Shown here piece after piece: positions 44,024 through 51,299 of a stretch of DNA of 64,000 nucleotides. The position numbers were made by a program, and so were the translations under genes. The notes beneath the pieces were generated by a model, which saw only the letters and a list, made by a program, of their open reading frames with translations, was not told where the DNA came from and searched no databases. Every line of letters starts with the position of its first letter. Within the stretch, counting starts at the first letter, position 1. Source of the stretch: JADJNY01 sp046349615 (GTDB lineage: Bacteria > Planctomycetota > UBA1135 > GCA-002686595); NCBI GenBank assembly GCA_046349615.1, contig JAXMBZ010000006.1:167690-231689 (forward strand). The letters are read 5' to 3'.

Positions 44024-45160
44024 ATGAACCTGCAACGACGTGAATTCCTGTCCGCTTCCCTCGCCGCCGCCGCGCTCCTCGCGGCGCGCTCGAACGCCGC
44101 GCAGAAGGAGGCGACGCCCGCGAAGGCCGCGAAGCCGCTCTCGATCCTCGTGTTCGGCGGCACGAGCTTCATCGGCCCCGCGATGGTGCCGTACGCGATG
44201 CAACGCGGTCACAAGGTCACGCTCTTCAATCGCGGCAAGACGCGCCCCGAGCTCTTCCCCGAGCTCGAGAAGCTGCGCGGCGATCGCGACCCGGCGAAGG
44301 GCGACGGGCTGAAGGCGCTCGAAGGGAAGAAGTTCGACGTCGTCATCGACGACTGCGGGTACTACCCGCGCCACGTCAAGGCTTCGGCGGAGCTGCTCGC
44401 GCCGAACGCGTCGCACTACCTCTACGTCTCGAGCATCTCCGCCTACGCCGACAACACGACCGAGAACCAGGACGAGGACGCGAAGCTCGCCGAGCTCGCC
44501 GACCCGACGGTCGAGACGATGGGCGCGCAGTTCGAGAACTACGGCGGCCTCAAGGTGCTCTGCGAGCGCGCGGTCGAGACCGCGTTCAAGGGCCGCTCGA
44601 CGATCGTGCGTCCGGGCTACATCGTCGGCCCCGGCGACTGGACCGGCCGCTTCAACTACTGGGTCGTGCGCGCCGAACGCGGCGGCACGATGCTCGTCCC
44701 CGGCGCGCCGACGGATCCGCTCCAGATCATCGACGTGCGCGACCTCGGCGAATGGATGATCCGCCTCGCGGAACAGAAGACGCTCGGCCGCTTCAACGCG
44801 TGCGGCCCGAAGGAGCGTCTGCCGTGGGGCACCGTGATCGACACGTGCGCGAAGGTCGGCGGTGCGAAGGACCTGAAGGTGCGCTGGGTGTCGGTCGAGG
44901 ACCTCGAGAAGCACAAGGACGAGGAGCCGTTCAAGAGCGCGAACTTCTCGATCTGGGCGCCCTACGTCGGCGAATCGAAGGGCTTCCACACGTGGAAGAA
45001 CGAGCGCGGCGTCAAGGCCGGGCTCACGTTCCGCACGCTCGAGGACACCGTGCGCTCGACGCTCGAGTGGTGGAAGACCGTGCCGGCCGACGCGCGCGGG
45101 AAGCAGCTCGCGGGTCCGACCGCGGAGCAGGAAGCCGAGATGCTGAAGAAGCTCGGCTGA
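44024..45160 (+). CDS. Tat-exported NAD-dependent epimerase/reductase-like protein
   Basis: The 378-aa protein begins MNLQRREFLSASLAAAALLAA, a twin-arginine signal. The mature part is a short-chain extended dehydrogenase: SILVFGGTSFIGPAMVPYAMQRGHKVTLFNRG is the Rossmann start, with GGTSFIG in place of the common GG-GFIG. YVSSISAYADN holds the Ser, but the YxxxK motif appears as YGGLKVLCE, with Tyr, Lys and spacing intact. Location outside the cytoplasm is unusual for an NAD-dependent enzyme; the Tat route would allow export with the cofactor bound. This exported epimerase group is common in planctomycetes. Substrate unknown. A strong hairpin follows at 45183. Confidence 0.87.
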   Translation: MNLQRREFLSASLAAAALLAARSNAAQKEATPAKAAKPLSILVFGGTSFIGPAMVPYAMQRGHKVTLFNRGKTRPELFPELEKLRGDRDPAKGDGLKALEGKKFDVVIDDCGYYPRHVKASAELLAPNASHYLYVSSISAYADNTTENQDEDAKLAELADPTVETMGAQFENYGGLKVLCERAVETAFKGRSTIVRPGYIVGPGDWTGRFNYWVVRAERGGTMLVPGAPTDPLQIIDVRDLGEWMIRLAEQKTLGRFNACGPKERLPWGTVIDTCAKVGGAKDLKVRWVSVEDLEKHKDEEPFKSANFSIWAPYVGESKGFHTWKNERGVKAGLTFRTLEDTVRSTLEWWKTVPADARGKQLAGPTAEQEAEMLKKLG

Positions 45161-45182
45161 GCGGAGCGCGAACCGAGGATCG

Positions 45183-45218
45183 GATTCCCCGCGGCCTCAC
45201 GCGCGGCCGCGGGGAATC
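45183..45218 (+). terminator. Hairpin downstream of the epimerase gene
   Basis: A perfect 14-bp inverted repeat (GATTCCCCGCGGCC and its complement) encloses an 8-base loop, 22 bp after the epimerase stop. No U-tract follows; an A-run (TTGAAAAAAC) comes after instead. It is a stable RNA stem and the best terminator candidate in this gap, though not a canonical intrinsic one. Confidence 0.6.
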
Positions 45219-45269
45219 GGTTGAAAAAACGGCCTGACTCCGTACTGCGGATCTGATACGACGTGCCGC

Positions 45270-45749
45270 ATGCCGACCCGCCCGAAGAAGGCGCTGATGC
45301 AGGCCGCGATCGAGCTCGCGCTCGAGGGCGTGCGCGCGAACCAGAGCGGGCCGTTCGGCGCGCTCGTCGTGAAGGACGGCGCGATCGTCGGACGCGGCGT
45401 GAACCGCGTCACGACGGCGCTCGATCCGACCGCGCACGCCGAGGTCGTCGCGATCCGCGAAGCCTGCCAGGCGCTGAAGACGTTCACGCTCGCCGGGTGC
45501 GAGCTCTACACGACCTGCGAGCCGTGCCCGATGTGCCTCGCGGCGGCCTACTGGGCGCGCGTCGAGCGCATCGTGTACGCGTGCGACCGCAGCGACGCCG
45601 CGCGCGCGGGCTTCGACGACGACGTCTTCTACCACGAGTTCGAGAAGCCGGTCGCGGAGCGCAAGCTCGCGCTCGTGCAGCTCGCGCGCACGGAAGCGCT
45701 CGCGGTGTTCCAGGCCTGGCTCGACAAGCCGGATCGCGTGCCGTACTGA
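45270..45749 (+). CDS. guaD: Nucleoside deaminase, guanine deaminase (GuaD)-like
   Basis: The 159-aa protein belongs to the CMP/dCMP deaminase fold. HAE (H56, E58) and CEPCPMC (C86, C89) form the zinc site and proton shuttle. GPFGALVVKDGAIVGRGVNRVTTALDPTAHAEV and YWARVERIVYACDRSDAARAGFDDDVFY closely follow the pattern of Bacillus-type guanine deaminase, which turns guanine into xanthine. The TadA alternative is less likely because of the DPTAHAEV and GFDDD motifs. Xanthine would be a substrate of a xanthine dehydrogenase, whose genes lie 9 kb upstream; linkage is suggestive only. Confidence 0.85.
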   Translation: MPTRPKKALMQAAIELALEGVRANQSGPFGALVVKDGAIVGRGVNRVTTALDPTAHAEVVAIREACQALKTFTLAGCELYTTCEPCPMCLAAAYWARVERIVYACDRSDAARAGFDDDVFYHEFEKPVAERKLALVQLARTEALAVFQAWLDKPDRVPY

Positions 45750-45816
45750 GCGCGCGAAGCGCGGACGTCGATCCGAGAGCCGAGCGCGACTCCCGGATCG
45801 CCGCCCTGGAGTCGGC

Positions 45817-46299
45817 TCACCACACGACGCGCACGGCGTTCGTCACGTTGAAGGTCGAGCTCGTGCAGAACACCGCCGCGTTCCTGTAGTACGTCTGGTA
45901 GTACCCGATCGCGCCGCTGCCGACCGGCGTCTGCCCGCGCACGGAGATCGCGACGTTGCCCGCTTCGGGATACTGCGCCGCGCCGCCGACGTTCGTCTTC
46001 GTGCCGAGGCGGATCAGGTTCCCGCCGACGCAGCGCACGCCGTCGCCGAACACGACGCCGCCCGGGATCAAGACGTCGCCCTTCAAGAAGATCGTCGACG
46101 GCGCGCTCGCCGGCATCCCGCTCGCCGTCAGCACGAGCGCGTCGGGGTTCGTCGTCCCGCTCGCCGCGAGCAACGCTCCCATCGGCCCCGCGTGCCACGC
46201 GCAACCGCGCCCGACGCCGCCGACGTTGCCGCACGGACACGCCGTCGTCACGTGCGCGTCGACGCCGTCGCCCGCGCAGAACGAGCTCAGCGGGCCGCA
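45817..46299 (-). repeat. Near-identical 483-bp coding repeat, copy A
   Basis: This segment, coding for the C-terminal module, aligns without gaps to 47521-48003 with an offset of 1704 bp. I count about seven base differences, two of them changing residues (TN versus VN in RLGTK-NVGG; AIS versus SIS). Homology ends sharply just after the CGPLSSFCAG coding region. Confidence 0.9.
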
Positions 46300-47391
46300 A
46301 CTCCGCCAGCGCGCGAGGAACGGGATCGCGGCACCGAAGGCCTGCGTGAAGGAACCGCCGACGACGAGGCTCTCTTCGAACTCCGCGAGCGCGAATCCGG
46401 ACGCGTTCACCCCGCTCCCGACCGCGCTCCACTGCACGCCGTCCCAGCGCGCGACGCGGTTCGCGGGGAGGCCGTCCGCGTGCGTGAATTCACCCGTGGC
46501 GTACAGCGCGGGCCCGCCGCCCGTGCCGTCGTCGACGACCGCGAGGTCGCGCACCCAACCGTCCATGCCGCCCCCGACCGCGCTCCAACTCGTTCCGTTC
46601 CAGCGCGCGATGGAGTTCCCCGGCGACGTCAGCGCACCCGCGGCGTACAGCGCCGGCCCCGTGCCGTCGTCGAACACCTCGAGCGCGAAGACCGCGCCCC
46701 CGCCGACCGGCGCGCCGACGGGCGACCAACTCACGCCGTCCCAGAGCACCACCGGTTCCGCGCCGCCGCCGGCCGCGTAGAGCTTCGTCCCCGAGCCGTC
46801 GTCGAACGCCGCGAGGTCGTAGACGATCCCGGCGTGTCCCGCCCCCACGGGACTCCACGCCGTCCCGTTCCAACGCGCGACGTGCGCCATCGGCACACCG
46901 CCGATGTTCGAGAACTGGCCGCCGGCGTAGAGCGCGCTGCCGCTCCCGTCGTCGAACGCCACGAGTGCGTGCACGATCCCGTCGTTGTCGCCGCCGGCGT
47001 TCGACCACTGCGTGCCGTTCCAACGCACGACGCGCGAGTGGAACTGGTTCAGCGAGTCGTACACGCCGCAGCCGGCGTAGAGCTCGCTCCCGCTCCCCGC
47101 GTCGAAGCCCGCGAGGCTCTCGACGGAGTAGAGCGTGAAGCCACTCGTCGTCGGATGCGTCCACTGCACGCCGTCGAAGAGTGCGACGCTCGGTGCGATC
47201 GGGGTCACGAAGTCGAGGAGACCCGCCGCGAGCACGCGGCCGAGGCTCGGTCCGCGGTCCCACACGGCGAGCGTGTGCACTTCGAACGCGATGGCGGTCG
47301 AAGCCGGTCCGACCGGCTCGCCCTGGAGGCACTGGGCCAGAGCCGGAGCAGCGAGGATGGGAAGGACGAGGAGCGTTCGGAGGTGGGACAT
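45817..47391 (-). CDS. Secreted WNGT-type propeller protein with conserved C-terminal module (short paralogue)
   Basis: The ATG at 47391 starts a signal peptide (MSHLRTLLVLPILAAPALAQ) and a 524-aa product. Residues about 25-370 contain repeated blades of the form VVRWNGTQWS..GGDNDGIVHALVAFDDGSGSALYAGGQF, a planctomycete-type beta-propeller. The C-terminal 160 residues (FCAGDGVDAHVTTACPCGNVGGVGRGCAWHAG...) hold clustered cysteines and end AVRVVW. This module is almost identical at DNA level to that of the next gene upstream. It may be an anchoring or secretion signal, as it recurs at the end of diverse secreted proteins, an inference from repeated placement. Confidence 0.85.
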   Translation of the reverse strand: MSHLRTLLVLPILAAPALAQCLQGEPVGPASTAIAFEVHTLAVWDRGPSLGRVLAAGLLDFVTPIAPSVALFDGVQWTHPTTSGFTLYSVESLAGFDAGSGSELYAGCGVYDSLNQFHSRVVRWNGTQWSNAGGDNDGIVHALVAFDDGSGSALYAGGQFSNIGGVPMAHVARWNGTAWSPVGAGHAGIVYDLAAFDDGSGTKLYAAGGGAEPVVLWDGVSWSPVGAPVGGGAVFALEVFDDGTGPALYAAGALTSPGNSIARWNGTSWSAVGGGMDGWVRDLAVVDDGTGGGPALYATGEFTHADGLPANRVARWDGVQWSAVGSGVNASGFALAEFEESLVVGGSFTQAFGAAIPFLARWRSCGPLSSFCAGDGVDAHVTTACPCGNVGGVGRGCAWHAGPMGALLAASGTTNPDALVLTASGMPASAPSTIFLKGDVLIPGGVVFGDGVRCVGGNLIRLGTKTNVGGAAQYPEAGNVAISVRGQTPVGSGAIGYYQTYYRNAAVFCTSSTFNVTNAVRVVW

Positions 47392-47520
47392 GGGGAGCAC
47401 GTTGGGGCTTCGATTCAGTCTATGCCGTTCGAGCACGACGGTGCGGAGTGGAGCGCCGAATCGGCGCCTGCGGGGGTCGGAACTCGGGCCGTGGGAGCGC
47501 ATCGCATGCTCCCCCTTCCG

Positions 47521-48003
47521 TCACCACACGACGCGCACGGCGTTCGTCACGTTGAAGGTCGAGCTCGTGCAGAACACCGCCGCGTTCCTGTAGTACGTCT
47601 GGTAGTACCCGATCGCACCGCTGCCGACCGGCGTCTGGCCGCGCACGGAGATCGACACGTTGCCCGCTTCGGGATACTGCGCCGCGCCGCCGACGTTCAC
47701 CTTCGTGCCGAGGCGGATCAGGTTCCCGCCGACGCAGCGCACGCCGTCGCCGAACACGACGCCGCCCGGGATCAAGACGTCGCCCTTCAAGAAGATCGTC
47801 GACGGCGCGCTCGCCGGCATCCCGCTCGCCGTCAGCACGAGCGCGTCGGGGTTCGTCGTCCCGCTCGCCGCGAGCAACGCTCCCATCGGCCCCGCGTGCC
47901 ACGCGCAACCGCGCCCGACGCCGCCGACGTTGCCGCACGGACACGCCGTCGTCACGTGCGCGTCGACGCCGTCGCCCGCGCAGAACGAGCTCACCGGGCC
48001 GCA
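47521..48003 (-). repeat. Near-identical 483-bp coding repeat, copy B
   Basis: Partner of copy A at 45817-46299. Blade-coding sequence immediately upstream is far more diverged, so the identity is confined to the C-terminal module and starts at the stop codon. This pattern suggests gene conversion, or swapping of the module after duplication. Confidence 0.9.
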
Positions 48004-50199
48004 CGGATCGAGTCGCGCGAGGATGCGCGCCGCGTGCGTTCCGGCCGAGGTCAAGCCGCCCGTCGCGTAGAGTTCCTCGAGTCCGTCCTGGTTCCCGTCG
48101 AACACGACGAGGTCCTGCACGGCGCCGCCTTCGAGCGCCGCCGAGGTCGGCACCCAATTCGACCCGTCGAAGCGCAAGAGGCTCGGTCCGAGGGGAACGG
48201 GACTCCACCAGATGCCGGCATGGAGCTCGGCCCCGCCGCCGCTCCCGTCGTCGAACGTGGCGAGGTCGAGCGCTGCGTACCCAGGCAGTCCCGCGCCGAG
48301 CGGCTCCCACGCGGTGCCGTTCCACCGCGCGACGTGCTGCGCGGAGACGCCGCCGATCTGCGTGAAGTCTCCGAACGCGTGGAGCGCGCCCGCGTGGACG
48401 TGGAGCCCGCGCACGCCGCCGACCGTCGTCCCCGTGCCCACGGCCGACCAACTCGTCCCGTTCCAGCGCGCGACGCTGGAAGGACACGACACTCCTCCCG
48501 CTTGGTCGAACGAACCCGCGACGTAGAGCGCCGGCCCGCTGCCGTCGTCGAAGACCGCGAGGTCGACGCCGTTCTCGCCGAAACCGCTGGACCAGTCGAG
48601 CCCGGTGCCCACCGCGGACCAGGCCCCACCCGCGAAGCGCGCGATCTGGCTCGCGGGCACGCCTTCGATGCTGGTGAAGAGTCCCGTGGCGTAGAGCTCG
48701 GGGCCGCCGCCGCCGTCGAAAACGGCGAGCGCGCGGATCTCGCCGCCGCCCGCGCCGACGTAGGACATCGTCGTGCCGTCCCAGACCGCGATCATCCGTG
48801 TGCCGAAGGCGAAGCTGCCGCCGAAGCACAGCTCTTCCGAGCCGCCCGACAGCACGTCGAAGCGCGCAAGGCAGAGCGGCGACACGTTCGTCGCAAGCGG
48901 CGTCCACGTGCTCCCGTCGAAGCGCGCGAGGCCCGCGGAGTGGCTCGGGGGGAACAAGTAGGTGCCGCCCGCCGAACGCACCGAGCTCGCGAAGAGCGCC
49001 GACTCGCCCGCGACGGTTCCGTCGAGGAGCCGACCGAGCCCGTTCGGGGCGAGGCTGTTCGCGACCGCGGTCTCGACGCCGCCACGCCGGCGCACGATCC
49101 CCATGGGACCGTCCGGGACGCCGGGGAGCCGAAGTCCGGAGAAGAGCGCCGGCCCCGAGCCCGTCCCTTCGTCGTGGACGAGCAGCGTGCGCACCCAGGG
49201 CGCGGAGAGCTCCGTCCATCCGGTGCCGTTCCAACGGTGGAGCCCCGCCGGCCCGCCGGCATGCAGCTCGGGCCCTGCGCCGTCGTCGAAGACGGCGAAC
49301 GCGGTCACGAAGCCGTCGGTGCCCGTCGCGAGCGTCGACCAGGCCGTGCCGTTCCAGCTCGCGACGCCGCCCGCGGTCTGCGCACCGAGCGTGCTGAACT
49401 GTCCGCCCGCGAGCAGCACGGGCGTCGCGCTCGGCGCCGGCGTCCAACTCGACAGCACGTCGACCGCCGCGGGGATCCCGCCGGCGAGCGCGCTCCACGC
49501 CGTGCCGTTCCACCGCGCGACGCGCCCGGCGGGGACTCCGCCGGCAACGGAGAACTCGCCGCCCGCGAAGAGACGCGGCCCCGAGCCTTCGTCGTGGACG
49601 CCGAGCGCGCGCACGACGTCGTTCGTGCCGCCGCCGACGTCCTGCCACGCGCTCCCGTCCCAACGCGCAAGGTGCGCGAGCGGCGTCGCGCCGGACGACG
49701 TGAACGTGCCCCCGGCGTAGAGCTTCAGGCCGCTTCCGTCGTCGTGCGCGACGAGCTCGAGCACCGTGCCGTCGAGACCGTTCCCGACCGCGCTCCACGC
49801 GGTCCCGTTCCAGCGCGCGATCCCCGGCGCCGCGAGCTGCCCCTGGTTCGCGTCGCCGACGTAGACGAACGACCCGCCCACGTAGAGCGCCGGTCCGCTG
49901 CCGTCGTCGAAGACCGCGAGGCACTCGACCGCGTTGTGATCGATGTCCTGCGGGAGCGCGGACCAGTTCGCCCCGTCCCACCGCGCGATCCGGCGCGCGA
50001 AGGTCGACTCGGCGATCGTGAACGTCCCCCCGGCGTAGAGCTTGGCTCCCCCGCCGTCGTCGAAGGAGGCGAGCGCGTGGACGTCGCCGAGGAGCCCGCT
50101 CAGGCCGAAGTCCTCCGACCAGCCGGGACATTGCTGGGCGGCGACGAAGGGAGCGAGTTGGAGGAGGAGCGGGAACACGAGCGCGCGGGTGGCTTGCAT
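47521..50199 (-). CDS. Secreted WNGT-type propeller protein with conserved C-terminal module (long paralogue)
   Basis: The 892-aa protein starts at ATG 50199 with a signal peptide (MQATRALVFPLLLQLAPFVAAQ). Residues 25-725 hold a long run of propeller blades (IARWDGANWSALPQ, GIARWNGTAWSAVGNG, HLARWDGSAWQDVGGG, VARWNGTSWSAVGTG), far more than one seven-blade propeller, so at least two propellers are likely. The C-terminal module repeats that of the shorter paralogue almost base for base, while the blade parts differ much. The 130-bp gap between the paralogues and the same orientation indicate tandem duplication. Function unknown; likely surface or extracellular. Confidence 0.86.
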   Translation of the reverse strand: MQATRALVFPLLLQLAPFVAAQQCPGWSEDFGLSGLLGDVHALASFDDGGGAKLYAGGTFTIAESTFARRIARWDGANWSALPQDIDHNAVECLAVFDDGSGPALYVGGSFVYVGDANQGQLAAPGIARWNGTAWSAVGNGLDGTVLELVAHDDGSGLKLYAGGTFTSSGATPLAHLARWDGSAWQDVGGGTNDVVRALGVHDEGSGPRLFAGGEFSVAGGVPAGRVARWNGTAWSALAGGIPAAVDVLSSWTPAPSATPVLLAGGQFSTLGAQTAGGVASWNGTAWSTLATGTDGFVTAFAVFDDGAGPELHAGGPAGLHRWNGTGWTELSAPWVRTLLVHDEGTGSGPALFSGLRLPGVPDGPMGIVRRRGGVETAVANSLAPNGLGRLLDGTVAGESALFASSVRSAGGTYLFPPSHSAGLARFDGSTWTPLATNVSPLCLARFDVLSGGSEELCFGGSFAFGTRMIAVWDGTTMSYVGAGGGEIRALAVFDGGGGPELYATGLFTSIEGVPASQIARFAGGAWSAVGTGLDWSSGFGENGVDLAVFDDGSGPALYVAGSFDQAGGVSCPSSVARWNGTSWSAVGTGTTVGGVRGLHVHAGALHAFGDFTQIGGVSAQHVARWNGTAWEPLGAGLPGYAALDLATFDDGSGGGAELHAGIWWSPVPLGPSLLRFDGSNWVPTSAALEGGAVQDLVVFDGNQDGLEELYATGGLTSAGTHAARILARLDPCGPVSSFCAGDGVDAHVTTACPCGNVGGVGRGCAWHAGPMGALLAASGTTNPDALVLTASGMPASAPSTIFLKGDVLIPGGVVFGDGVRCVGGNLIRLGTKVNVGGAAQYPEAGNVSISVRGQTPVGSGAIGYYQTYYRNAAVFCTSSTFNVTNAVRVVW

Positions 50200-50560
50200 G
50201 GCGGGGAACGAACTGAGGTCGTGTGCGAGAGGACTCCGCGGGTTCTTGTCCTCGGCCCCCTGGGAGTTTCACCCAACACGAGATTACCGCGGGAAGCCGG
50301 ACTGCTGGGCCTCCACCACCGCCTCCGAACAGGCCGCGGTCCGCTCCAGGGTGAAGCGGGGCCCGCGCGCCCGCTTCGTGGAGACGGCGTGCGGAGGGGC
50401 GCAGGGCGGCGTCGGCGCGCCGGTCTCGACCGCGCCGGGGCCTGCTACGCCGCCAAGCGTAGGAGGCCTCGAAAGGCTGCCGATCGTCGTCCGCTCGCGC
50501 GGAGCGCGCGCGTGAGCCACCCGATCCCGGCACGGCCCGCGACGTCGGACGGACGCGCGA
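50200..50560. other. Intergenic region with hairpin
   Basis: About 360 bp lie between two minus-strand genes. A hairpin of 8-bp arms (GAAGCGGG and CCCGCTTC, 50353-50377) is the only structure I can support; it may be a terminator for the MORN-like gene, or a shared one. Open frames here have weak coding character. The promoter of the long paralogue should lie near 50210-50280. Confidence 0.45.
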
Positions 50561-51259
50561 TCAGCGCGGCGCGTCGGATCCGGACGGCTGCGCGGGCTGC
50601 GGAGCGGCCTCCACGGAAAGCCCCTTCACCTCCGACCGCGGCGCGCTCGCCGGCTGCGCCCACACCGGCTCGCTCGGCGTCGGCGTGCCGGCGGACACGC
50701 GCACGTTCTTCGAGTACACGATCTCCGTGACGGCCTTGCCGTCCTCGCTCCACACCTTCCACGCGCCTTCGCGCACGCTGCCGACGTACGGACCTTCCTC
50801 CGCGAGCAAGCCGTTCTTGCGCCACACACGCCACGTGCCTTGGCGCGAGCCGTTGATCGCGGGGCCCTGCATCGACACCTGACCGTTGTCGTGCCAGAAC
50901 GTCATCGTCGTCGGCGTGCGCGCGTCGCCGTAGTACGACTCCGACTTCGGCTTGCCGTTCTCGTAGTAGAAGCGCCACGCGCCGAAGCGCTTTCCCTGCT
51001 TCCACTCGCCTTCGACCACCTTCTCGCCGGTCGGCGAGTACTTCACTTCCTTGCCGTCCTTGACGGGCCGGCGGTCGACGAAGACGAGCTGCGTGTACTC
51101 GTGCGTCAACTTGCCCGTCTTCGGGTCGAAGCTCTGCTTCACCTGCAGCTTCGGCGCGGGCGGCTCGCGGTAGTCCGCGGGCGGACGGTTCAAGCCGTGC
51201 TCGACGCGGCACGCGGCGAGCGCGAGGAGGAGGAACGGTGCGAGGGCGAGGCGCGGCAT
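50561..51259 (-). CDS. MORN-like repeat lipoprotein
   Basis: The ATG at 51259 (an alternative ATG lies at 51268) gives 232 aa with a lipobox at Cys17 (LLLALAAC). Residues about 60-190 carry toxin-free MORN_2-type repeats: EGEWKQGKRFGAWRFYYENGKPKSE, MTFWHDNGQVSMQGPAINGSRQGTWRVW, EEGPYVGSVREGAWKVWSEDGK. The C-terminal 45 residues are Pro/Ala/Ser-rich and disordered. These proteins are lipid-anchored and of unknown function. It sits 40 bp downstream of the M14 peptidase gene on the same strand and may be co-transcribed. Confidence 0.85.
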   Translation of the reverse strand: MPRLALAPFLLLALAACRVEHGLNRPPADYREPPAPKLQVKQSFDPKTGKLTHEYTQLVFVDRRPVKDGKEVKYSPTGEKVVEGEWKQGKRFGAWRFYYENGKPKSESYYGDARTPTTMTFWHDNGQVSMQGPAINGSRQGTWRVWRKNGLLAEEGPYVGSVREGAWKVWSEDGKAVTEIVYSKNVRVSAGTPTPSEPVWAQPASAPRSEVKGLSVEAAPQPAQPSGSDAPR

Positions 51260-51299
51260 CGCGCGCATCCTACGGCTCGTCCACACGCCGAGCACGCGC

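Noticed and set aside
50284..50520. Minus-strand ORF of 78 codons in the 50.2-50.56 kb gap
   Set aside because: Codon third positions are mixed, no ribosome site or domain is seen, and the hairpin lies inside it.
46192..50730. A 1512-codon plus-strand open frame
   Set aside because: It is antisense to the two propeller genes; repeated 'VEHR/RDAR' peptides are the mirror of the repeat blades, not a real protein.
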